Below, piece after piece: positions 1-5,686 of a stretch of DNA of 7,919 nucleotides (within the stretch, counting starts at the first letter, position 1; the number at the start of each line of letters is the position of its first letter). Position numbers and translations under genes: made by a program. Under the pieces are notes generated by a model that searched no databases, was not told the origin of the DNA, and saw only the letters and a program-made list of their open reading frames with translations. The stretch is from NCBI GenBank assembly GCA_014380545.1, contig JACMJP010000181.1, positions 1-7,919 on the forward strand, given 5' to 3'. This DNA comes from Chitinophagales bacterium. Lineage in GTDB: Bacteria; Bacteroidota; Bacteroidia; Chitinophagales; BACL12.

Positions 1-143
1 GGAATTATCACGGTAACTTTCGTAATTGCAATTTTTTGATCCGTAATAAATTCTTTTAACCTAAGCCATCCCCATAAATAATATAAGATGAGCAATACAT
101 AAAATGCAGTTAATATAATTGTTATGATGGCTAAAATGTACAC
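1..143 (-). CDS. Family 2 glycosyltransferase, N-terminal fragment (cut by window edge)
   Basis: Only the first 47 codons are present; the gene continues beyond position 1. Translation from a GTG at 143-141 gives a start MYILAIITII, then a hydrophobic membrane segment at about residues 2-24, a short basic linker (WLRLKEF), and finally TKVTVII followed by a codon beginning CC (proline). A single N-terminal helix leading into a V-x-V-I-I-P strand is the usual beginning of membrane-anchored GT2 glycosyltransferases, where VSVIIPARNE opens the nucleotide-sugar-binding fold. No ATG lies between the in-frame upstream TAA and this GTG, so GTG is the best start; a rare ATT start cannot be excluded. 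The gene sits 46 nt after the alpha/beta hydrolase stop on the same strand, so it may be the next member of that operon. Donor and acceptor cannot be told from this fragment. The GT2 assignment rests on the pattern of one short stretch. Confidence 0.6.
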   Translation of the reverse strand, partial: MYILAIITIILTAFYVLLILYYLWGWLRLKEFITDQKIAITKVTVII

Positions 144-183
144 CGGATAAATTGTTATAGGTTTAATGGTTTACAAAGAAAAT

Positions 184-202
184 GATAAATCAGCTATTTA
201 TC
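184..202 (-). repeat. Perfect 7-bp inverted repeat over the hydrolase stop codon
   Basis: GATAAAT and ATTTATC form a perfect 7-bp stem around a 5-nt loop, spanning the last codons and the stop codon of the alpha/beta hydrolase. On the minus strand the dyad is followed by a T-rich stretch (ATTTTCTTTG), so it could act as a weak intrinsic terminator or attenuator before the glycosyltransferase gene. The stem is almost entirely A:T, which makes efficient termination doubtful. A chance match in AT-rich sequence is also possible. Confidence 0.25.
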
Positions 203-996
203 GCTTCAGTTATGAACGGGTTAAGGCGATCATCAATAAAATAATGACCCCTTTCAAGTTTAGTGAATTTGCAATTATTTAACCCTTCAGCGAAGTATTC
301 ACCAACCTTCACCGGTATCACTTCATCCCGCAATCCAAAGAATAAAAATGTTTTAATTGAGTATTGATTCAGTTTTTCTTTTACAATTGTTATATCAGGG
401 TTAAACGTAGCCATACTTATCCATGTGTTGTAGAGGCGCCGGCGTTTTTCTTTGGTGTCCATGTGGTTATAGGTAAATTTATAAAGCCATGGAGAGATAA
501 TATTTAATTTTTTTGCGATGTTTATGAATGTAAAGAACCATCGTGGATGACGAATTGTAGTTTTGAATAATTCTCTTCCCCATTTCGGATATACAGCAAC
601 ATTGTATATTTTATTTGTTTTTATTCCATCGCTCGCCAGTAAAAATACAGTATCAATTTTCGCAGAAAAAGTTTTTATGCAATATAAAGCACACTTACCC
701 CCCATGCTGAAACCGAAAACTGAAAACCTTTCTATCTTATTTTCTGAAATAAACAGATGCATAATAGCAATAAAATCATCTATTGTAAAAAAACCTGTTT
801 CATTCCATTCTGTTTTGCCATGATAGGGAATATCCATTGCGATAATGGAATAGGATGCACCCAATGATTTTTCTATCACTACCAGACTATTTACATCTTC
901 ATTGTAACCATGAAAAGCAAATAAGATATTTGTGCCTGATCCAAACCGGATGTAATGAATTAATGAAGATTTATATTTCAGAAAATCAGGATGCAT
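190..996 (-). CDS. Alpha/beta hydrolase fold protein
   Basis: This 268-residue protein has the complete layout of a serine alpha/beta hydrolase. An HG motif that forms the oxyanion hole lies at H29-G30 (FAFHGYNED), the nucleophile elbow GFSMGG puts the serine at S97, the acid is probably D224 in GLRDEVIP, and the catalytic histidine is H251 in ERGHYF. All three triad residues are present, so the enzyme should be active. Residues about 125-200 form a basic, aromatic-rich cap or lid (for example KEKRRR at 183-187), which usually sets substrate choice. No signal peptide is seen, so it is probably cytoplasmic. Family members include esterases, lipases and C-C hydrolases, and the substrate cannot be read from the sequence. 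It begins 43 nt after the SUI1-like gene with no recognisable promoter in between, so it is probably co-transcribed with it. The ATG gives an N-terminus that leads straight into the first strand. Confidence 0.85.
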   Translation of the reverse strand: MHPDFLKYKSSLIHYIRFGSGTNILFAFHGYNEDVNSLVVIEKSLGASYSIIAMDIPYHGKTEWNETGFFTIDDFIAIMHLFISENKIERFSVFGFSMGGKCALYCIKTFSAKIDTVFLLASDGIKTNKIYNVAVYPKWGRELFKTTIRHPRWFFTFINIAKKLNIISPWLYKFTYNHMDTKEKRRRLYNTWISMATFNPDITIVKEKLNQYSIKTFLFFGLRDEVIPVKVGEYFAEGLNNCKFTKLERGHYFIDDRLNPFITEAINS

Positions 997-1039
997 AGTA
1001 TTATATGAAATATAGTAAAGCAGCTATGAATGAAAAGAT

Positions 1040-1384
1040 TTAGCCGCCGGATAATTTATATTTATAACCGAGTTTTGATAAATGTTCGGTTATTTTTTTA
1101 CGTTGATCACCCTGGATAATAATCTGCCCGTCTTTTACACTGCCTCCTGTTCCGCATTTTGACTTTAACTCTTTACCGAGCTTTTCAAGATCTGCCTCAG
1201 AGCCAGTAAAATTTTCAATCAACGTAACTTCTTTTCCGCCTCTTTGTTTTGTGTCTAAAGAAATTCTTAATGATTGCTGCTGGGGCGGGAGTGTTGAATC
1301 CTCTTCTTTACTTTCATAGTTAAATTTAAAATCCGGGTCAGTAGAAAACACAATACCCTCTTTACTTTTATTTTTATTTGACAT
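1040..1384 (-). CDS. SUI1/eIF1-like translation factor family protein (YciH type)
   Basis: The 114-residue product has an unstructured, charged N-terminus (residues 1-37, with a PPQQQ stretch) and a SUI1/eIF1 domain at about 38-108. The recognisable parts are RISLDTKQRGGKEVTLIENF, the KSKCGTGGSVKDGQIIIQGD segment at about 74-93, and the terminal LSKLGY helix end. Eukaryotic eIF1 controls start-codon fidelity on the small ribosomal subunit, and E. coli YciH has been reported to act in initiation fidelity or translation inhibition under stress. The role in Bacteroidota is not established. The frame stays open to an ATG at 1432, but that start would overlap the kinase gene by 38 nt and add a 16-residue extension unlike the family. 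I therefore chose the ATG at 1384, which gives MSNKNK and starts 10 nt after the kinase stop. That spacing suggests co-transcription with the lipid kinase. Confidence 0.88.
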   Translation of the reverse strand: MSNKNKSKEGIVFSTDPDFKFNYESKEEDSTLPPQQQSLRISLDTKQRGGKEVTLIENFTGSEADLEKLGKELKSKCGTGGSVKDGQIIIQGDQRKKITEHLSKLGYKYKLSGG

Positions 1385-1394
1385 GAAGTTATTT

Positions 1395-2306
1395 TTAATT
1401 ACCGAGTGTAACCGGGTAAACAAATTTATCATTATTAACTAAAACGGATAATGCGCCCTTTTGAACAGTAATTTCAAAATCTTTTGCTTTATGTACAGTT
1501 TCGCCATCAATTTGCAGATAAGCATGAGCGGGTGATTCGATACTTAATTTCTCTGTTTTTATATATTTTACATACATGCTGAATAAATGTGTGCGCATAA
1601 ATAATTGTAACACCAAAATGGGTATTTGAATTTTCGGTAGCTTTTTTATAATTACAATATCCATAATACCATCCTGAATATCCGCATAAGGTGCGACCTT
1701 CACATTGTAGCCAAATTGATTACTATTGCAAACATTTATCATGAATGCAGTGCCATCAATTGTCTCATTATTTATTTTCATTTTGTATTCGAAAGGCTGA
1801 TAAGAGGCGATACTTTTTATTGATGCCCATGCGTATGTTAAAAACCCCCTGGTTTCTTCTTTTGAAAAAACCTTTGCTGCATACGCATCAAATCCAATTC
1901 CTATTAAACTGAAAAAAAAATGATCATTTACTTTACAAACATCAATTCTTTTTATGTGATATTCATTTATTATTTGCAATGTTGATCTTATATTAATGGA
2001 ATAACCAAGATGGCGGGCCAATCCATTTCCCGATCCGCTTGGAATAATGGCAAGGGCAGTATTGCTGCCAATTAAACCAGTTGCAGCTTCATTTACGCTG
2101 CCATCGCCACCGGCAACACATACAACATCTATATTATTTTTTGCATTATCCTTTGCAATTTTTGTAGCATGCCCTCTCGATTCGGTATATATTACTTCGT
2201 AAGTGAATTTATTGTGGTCAAGATATTTATTTATGTATCTCGGGATCTTATCTTTTCTTTTTACACCTGCTACAGGATTAATTATAAATAATATCCGTTT
2301 TTTCAC
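1395..2306 (-). CDS. Diacylglycerol/lipid kinase family protein (YegS/DgkB type)
   Basis: This 303-residue protein is full length for the DAGK-catalytic (YegS/BmrU/DgkB) family. The N-terminal nucleotide-binding domain carries NPVAG at 10-14, the hallmark GGDGSVNEA at 66-74 and IPSGSGNGLARHLG at 88-101. The beta-sandwich domain carries GIGFDA at 136-141, INVCNSNQFG, APYADIQDG at 205-213 and a final LQIDGE. Family members phosphorylate diacylglycerol or related lipids with ATP at the inner face of the cytoplasmic membrane. Substrates for individual members range from diacylglycerol to phosphatidylglycerol and sphingoid bases, so the exact lipid is inference. The start codon is GTG (2306-2304), and its GTGA overlaps the TGA stop of the preceding membrane enzyme, which implies translational coupling. 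No alternative start exists near the conserved MKKRILFIINP beginning. A run of nine T (positions 1912-1920 on the minus strand) encodes HFFFS and is in frame. Confidence 0.9.
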   Translation of the reverse strand: MKKRILFIINPVAGVKRKDKIPRYINKYLDHNKFTYEVIYTESRGHATKIAKDNAKNNIDVVCVAGGDGSVNEAATGLIGSNTALAIIPSGSGNGLARHLGYSINIRSTLQIINEYHIKRIDVCKVNDHFFFSLIGIGFDAYAAKVFSKEETRGFLTYAWASIKSIASYQPFEYKMKINNETIDGTAFMINVCNSNQFGYNVKVAPYADIQDGIMDIVIIKKLPKIQIPILVLQLFMRTHLFSMYVKYIKTEKLSIESPAHAYLQIDGETVHKAKDFEITVQKGALSVLVNNDKFVYPVTLGN

Positions 2307-4228
2307 TGCGGCAATAATTTATTATGTATCATCGCATGATGATGCACCTGGATAATTGCTTTTAGTTTATCTTCCATTTTATCCTTTATATCAGGAAGTG
2401 TTTCTGAGAGATTATTTTGTAATAGGCTGTCCTGTTTGTAAGCAAACAAACCTTCGGTTTTTATTCCGTTGTATTGTAAAACATAATAATCATCAAGCAA
2501 CATAAAATCGTTTGAATGATAATTGAATGCAAGTCGGTGTGCAGTTGTATCAAAAATACTGTTGCCAAATGCCATATACTTTCCCTTGTAACCTGCATAA
2601 TCTAAAACAGTTGGCAGAATATCACTATGCTGCACAACCATATCAGTTGTGCCTGTAAATTCTCCATCTGGTTTATATAATAACATCCATGAACTGTGAG
2701 CGCCCACCTGGTTTTGATAAAATGCATCCCCGGGAATTGGTGGTCCTGGATGATCCGGTACTAAAATGAATAATGTATTATTAAACCATGGTTGTTTTTT
2801 TGCTTCAATAAAAAATTGTTCTAACGCATAATCCGCATAGCCAACAACTTCAAGCATCGGTATTGGTCCCTTTTTAAATTTACCTTTATATTCTTTAGGT
2901 ACTGTAAAGGGATGATGCGATGAAATTGTAAATATTTCTGTAAAGAATGGTTGCTGAAAGTTAGTCATTGTATTTGCTGTCCATTTTAAAAATGGCTCAT
3001 CAAAAATTCCCCAGTTACCGTCAAAGTCTGCATCATTATCATATTCATTTCTTCCAAAATAACCACTCATGCCACATCGTTCCATAAAAAAATCAAAACC
3101 CATAGAACCGTTATTTGCTCCATGAAAAAAATATGATTTATATCCTTTCTCCTTCAGATAACTTCCAACTCCGTCAATATCATTTACGCCATATACTGAA
3201 GAAATAAGCGGTTCAGGCATTAAAACAGGAACGCCACTTGTTATTGCAATTATTCCCTGGTTCGATGATTTCCCATTTGAGTATGCATTCGTAAAACATA
3301 AACCTTGTTGCAATAAAGAATCAAGGAAAGGGGTATATCCTTTTCTTTTAGGATTGAAATAGCCTATATATTCTTTTGAAAAACTTTCTAATACAATAAC
3401 ACAGATGTTTTTAGGAGCATCATTTTGTTGATCAGGGGGTTTATAAAACTGAACATTTTCATGATACATGGAATACATGTTCTTCAAATCTGAATCATTA
3501 AAAAAATTGGGTTCTTCAACCTTTCTATGTGAAACAGCATATAAAACTGAAAATGGTGTATTAATTACTAACTCGCTCAATCTTTCATCGTTCACCATAT
3601 TTGCTGCACTTTGAGGCGATATAGGATCAGGTCCTACACCACCTCTTGCACCAATAAGGGATGCTACTACCAACAAACACATAATTGCTAACTGAACGGG
3701 ATAATGAATTTGCACAGGCTTAATTTTTATATGCTTTTTATATTGTATTTCTGTTTTGCGATATAAATATTCAATACCAATAATTATGATTGTAACAATA
3801 ATGAAGATATACCAGAAATCTTTTAATACTTGCGGTAAAATGCTTGTATCGTTTGTTAATCCTAATTCATGCATGGATGTTCGTTGTAACCCGTAAGGAA
3901 AATAAATAAAATCCCCACTTTCAAACATGAGTGCAATACCATTAAACACATAAAAAAGAATTTTCAATGTTCTTTGATAATAAATGGTTTCCCTGAACGG
4001 ATTTGGAATAATATGCAATAAAATGAAAAGCACATTTACAACCAGGATGGAAGCGATGTCATACCTTATACCATGAAACATTACCCCCAAAAATTCTGCA
4101 AGACCCATTTCAGGGAACAGTGTCCTGTTGAAAAGATAGAACAGGATGCGGCACAGAGCATATACTATGAGAAGAATACCTAATCTTTTCAGAAGTATTT
4201 TAGTATGAAATAGTTGATGCTGTAGCAT
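2303..4228 (-). CDS. LTA synthase/sulfatase family membrane enzyme (probable phosphoglycerol or head-group transferase)
   Basis: The protein has 641 residues. Five predicted membrane helices lie at about 13-32, 55-75, 88-104, 137-155 and 177-194, followed by a large extracytoplasmic alkaline-phosphatase-superfamily domain from about 272 to 560; this is the topology of LtaS and MdoB/OpgB. By comparison with LtaS, the metal ligands are E281 (VIVLESFSKE), D492 and H493 (LVPDHPGPP). SHHPF at 437-441 and NWGIFDE at 405-411 correspond to substrate-pocket motifs. The nucleophile position, threonine in GKTS of LtaS, reads GKSS here, so S321 is the likely nucleophile. LtaS-type enzymes move glycerol phosphate from phosphatidylglycerol to a glycan and release diacylglycerol. 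Bacteroidota lack lipoteichoic acid, so the acceptor is unknown; phosphoethanolamine transfer or sulfatase activity is the alternative. The gene follows a hairpin and a candidate promoter, and shares GTGA with the lipid kinase. Confidence 0.88.
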   Translation of the reverse strand: MLQHQLFHTKILLKRLGILLIVYALCRILFYLFNRTLFPEMGLAEFLGVMFHGIRYDIASILVVNVLFILLHIIPNPFRETIYYQRTLKILFYVFNGIALMFESGDFIYFPYGLQRTSMHELGLTNDTSILPQVLKDFWYIFIIVTIIIIGIEYLYRKTEIQYKKHIKIKPVQIHYPVQLAIMCLLVVASLIGARGGVGPDPISPQSAANMVNDERLSELVINTPFSVLYAVSHRKVEEPNFFNDSDLKNMYSMYHENVQFYKPPDQQNDAPKNICVIVLESFSKEYIGYFNPKRKGYTPFLDSLLQQGLCFTNAYSNGKSSNQGIIAITSGVPVLMPEPLISSVYGVNDIDGVGSYLKEKGYKSYFFHGANNGSMGFDFFMERCGMSGYFGRNEYDNDADFDGNWGIFDEPFLKWTANTMTNFQQPFFTEIFTISSHHPFTVPKEYKGKFKKGPIPMLEVVGYADYALEQFFIEAKKQPWFNNTLFILVPDHPGPPIPGDAFYQNQVGAHSSWMLLYKPDGEFTGTTDMVVQHSDILPTVLDYAGYKGKYMAFGNSIFDTTAHRLAFNYHSNDFMLLDDYYVLQYNGIKTEGLFAYKQDSLLQNNLSETLPDIKDKMEDKLKAIIQVHHHAMIHNKLLPQ

Positions 4229-4236
4229 GTCGATTG

Positions 4237-4271
4237 CAAATTTAATAAATAATTCTCCTTAGAATTACAAA
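4237..4271 (-). promoter_or_regulatory. Candidate Bacteroidota-type promoter for the membrane enzyme
   Basis: On the minus strand a TTTG (4271-4268) is followed after 23 nt by TAAATTTG (4244-4237), which matches the Bacteroidota pattern TTG, 17-23 nt, TAnnTTTG. The -7 box ends 8 nt before the ATG at 4228, so a transcript from here would have almost no 5' leader. It lies just downstream of the hairpin after nadC, which supports a new transcription unit starting here. The motif is short and the region is AT-rich, so chance is a real possibility. Confidence 0.35.
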
Positions 4272-4284
4272 TAGATAATACGAA

Positions 4285-4319
4285 TCGCTGTTGATTTGTC
4301 TGTTAAAACAGATTAGCGA
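4285..4319 (-). terminator. Hairpin downstream of nadC, possible terminator
   Basis: A core stem TCTGTT/AACAGA with a 2-nt centre (4299-4312) sits inside an outer pair TCGCT/AGCGA (4285-4289 and 4315-4319). The left arm, read on the plus strand, carries a 9-nt bulge (4290-4298). It lies 8 nt after the nadC stop on the minus strand and immediately before the candidate promoter of the next gene, which is where a transcription-unit boundary would be expected. No U-tract follows it in the nadC direction, so it is not a classical intrinsic terminator and could instead stabilise the 3' end of the nadC message. Confidence 0.3.
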
Positions 4320-4327
4320 GATAAATA

Positions 4328-5191
4328 TTATTTCAATTGTGCTTTAAAACTCAGATCCAGGCTACTGATACTGTGCGTTAATTCACCAATTGATATAAAA
4401 TCTACACCTGTTTCTGCAACAGGAATAACAGTTTCTAAAGTAATGCCACCGCTTGCTTCCGTTTCATATTTATTATTAATAAGCTTTACGGCTTCCTTTA
4501 ATTGCGGCAACTGAAAATTATCAAGCATGATACGGTTGATATTTCCCGTATGCAGCACTTCTTTTACTTCTTCAATATTTCTTGTCTCAATTTCAATTTT
4601 CAGGTCTAATTCATTTTCCTCAAGATAATTTAATGTTTTTGAAATTGCAGTGGAAACACTGCCGCAAAAATCAACATGATTATCTTTTATCAGTATCATA
4701 TCATATAAACCGAAACGATGATTGTGCCCGCCGCCTAAACGTACAGCCAGCTTTTCAAAATAACGCAAACCCGGTGTTGTTTTTCTTGTATCAAGAACTC
4801 TTGCATGTGTATGTCTTATAGCCTGCACATACATATTTGTTCTTGTTGCAATGCCACTCATGCGCTGCATAAAATTCAGCATGGTGCGTTCTGCTACTAA
4901 TAATGCCTGTATCCTTCCTTCAGCAGTAAGTATAATACTTCCGGGCTCAACCATAGCTCCATCCGGAATAAAAATATTAACCTCTAATTCAGGATTAACA
5001 TGTTTTAATATCATTTCAGCAAGGTCAACTCCTGCAATTATGCCGTGCTCCTTTACTAATAATTTTGCTTTCCCTTCCGCATCAGCATCTATAGTTGCAA
5101 GTGTAGTATGATCGCCTTCCTGAATATCTTCAATAAGTGCGTTGTCAATTATTTCTAATAAGACCTCCTGTAACTCTTCGGGGTTATTCAT
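4328..5191 (-). CDS. nadC: Nicotinate-nucleotide pyrophosphorylase (quinolinate phosphoribosyltransferase)
   Basis: NadC converts quinolinate and phosphoribosyl pyrophosphate to nicotinate mononucleotide, CO2 and pyrophosphate, in the cytoplasmic de novo NAD pathway. The 287 residues match the family's usual length. The N-terminal half carries EDIQEGDHTT and GIIAGVDLAEMIL, followed by NFMQRMSGIAT (R110). The barrel then shows DTRKTTPGLR (R136, K137), GGGHNHRFGL (H158, R159), MILIKDNH (K169), IEIET (E202), IMLDNF (D224) and ASGGI, with SIGELTHS near the end. These cover the substrate-binding residues known from the Mycobacterium tuberculosis enzyme. The ATG start lies inside the end of the DUF4783 gene, with an 8-nt overlap, so the two are probably translated together. 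nadA and nadB are not in this window. The identification is secure. Confidence 0.97.
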   Translation of the reverse strand: MNNPEELQEVLLEIIDNALIEDIQEGDHTTLATIDADAEGKAKLLVKEHGIIAGVDLAEMILKHVNPELEVNIFIPDGAMVEPGSIILTAEGRIQALLVAERTMLNFMQRMSGIATRTNMYVQAIRHTHARVLDTRKTTPGLRYFEKLAVRLGGGHNHRFGLYDMILIKDNHVDFCGSVSTAISKTLNYLEENELDLKIEIETRNIEEVKEVLHTGNINRIMLDNFQLPQLKEAVKLINNKYETEASGGITLETVIPVAETGVDFISIGELTHSISSLDLSFKAQLK

Positions 5192-5585
5192 TTTCTATAC
5201 TCAATTCCTGGATGATAAAGGTATCACCATTTTTTTTCATATAGACAGACACACGGTATTTTGCATTATCTGTTTTTAATGTACCGATTGCGTAGTATGC
5301 ATTATTTGCACCTGAAGTACCATCATGATTAAACTGAAAATTCAGCGGTTTGTTTTTGGAAAAAAAATCTTTTAATACCTGCTCAGCCTGTGCTTTACTA
5401 TAAGTAGCTTCTTTGGCGCCAATCTTCATTTCTACCATTTTATCAAAATATGCTGCCACTTGTTTGGCATCACCACTGCGAATAGATTGCGCAATATTTT
5501 CCAGTCCGCCTGGGGCTGTAGCCATAATTGTGAGCGGAATTACTGCAAGCAGTACGATAAATTTAAAATTGATGTGGTTTTTCAT
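5184..5585 (-). CDS. DUF4783 domain protein, probably exported
   Basis: This 133-residue protein starts MKNHINFKF and continues with a hydrophobic stretch IVLLAVIPLTIMATA (about 10-24) that looks like a signal peptide or N-terminal anchor. The mature part has the pattern of DUF4783 proteins: an IAQSIRSGDAKQVAAYFD helix at about 31-48, TYSKAQAEQVLKDFF at 61-75, then strands YYAIGTLKT, YRVSVYMKK and FIIQELSIE. The pattern of helices and strands suggests a small NTF2-like fold. The family is largely confined to Bacteroidota and has no established function. The frame is open to an ATG at 5621, but that start would lie inside the candidate -7 box and put a polar extension before the signal peptide, so I chose the ATG at 5585. 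Its last 8 nt overlap nadC, and it is divergent from gpmI. Cleavage site and location are inferred. Confidence 0.85.
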   Translation of the reverse strand: MKNHINFKFIVLLAVIPLTIMATAPGGLENIAQSIRSGDAKQVAAYFDKMVEMKIGAKEATYSKAQAEQVLKDFFSKNKPLNFQFNHDGTSGANNAYYAIGTLKTDNAKYRVSVYMKKNGDTFIIQELSIENE

Positions 5586-5610
5586 TGTATTGTTTATTTG
5601 AACCGGGTGT

Positions 5611-5626
5611 GGGTTACCCAAAATTA
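5611..5626 (-). promoter_or_regulatory. Candidate -7 box and small dyad upstream of the DUF4783 gene
   Basis: On the minus strand TAATTTTG (5626-5619) matches the Bacteroidota -7 consensus TAnnTTTG and would give a 5' leader of roughly 25-30 nt before the ATG at 5585. No TTG is found at the expected -33 distance. Directly downstream, 5611-5619 reads GGGTTACCC, a perfect 4-bp dyad around one base that would lie at or near the transcription start. Both motifs are short, so this is a tentative call. Confidence 0.3.
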
Positions 5627-5674
5627 TACCAATAGTAAGACTTTATATTATAATCTTAAGTTGTTCTTATACAA

Positions 5675-5682
5675 TATTTTTG
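5675..5682 (+). promoter_or_regulatory. Candidate -7 box just upstream of gpmI
   Basis: TATTTTTG matches TAnnTTTG and ends only 4 nt before the gpmI ATG at 5687. Transcription from it would begin at or near the start codon and produce a leaderless message. A TTG at 5661-5663 is too close (11 nt) to serve as the -33 box, and no better one is visible. The match may be accidental in this AT-rich divergent spacer. Confidence 0.22.
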
Positions 5683-5686
5683 CGGC

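Noticed and set aside
563..823. Open frame on the plus strand inside the alpha/beta hydrolase gene
   Set aside because: It is antisense to a gene with a complete catalytic triad, and its product resembles no known family and has no promoter; it is a shadow of the real gene.
1385..1432. Longer start for the SUI1-like gene at 1432
   Set aside because: It would overlap the kinase by 38 nt and add a hydrophobic-basic extension not expected in the family; the ATG at 1384 gives a normal N-terminus.
1912..1920. Run of nine identical bases within the lipid kinase, considered as a phase-variable or slippage site
   Set aside because: The frame is intact across it, it encodes a plausible HFFFS strand, and runs of this length are common in AT-rich genomes. 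Without population variants there is no support for switching.
4582..5111. Two plus-strand open frames opposite nadC
   Set aside because: nadC on the other strand is unmistakable, and the plus-strand translations look like reverse-frame products with no domain.
5586..5621. Longer start for the DUF4783 gene at 5621
   Set aside because: It would put 12 polar residues before the signal-peptide-like segment and would begin within the candidate -7 box.
5643..5653. TTATATTATAA palindrome in the divergent spacer, considered as an operator
   Set aside because: It is made only of A and T in an AT-rich spacer, so it is expected by chance and cannot be tied to a regulator.
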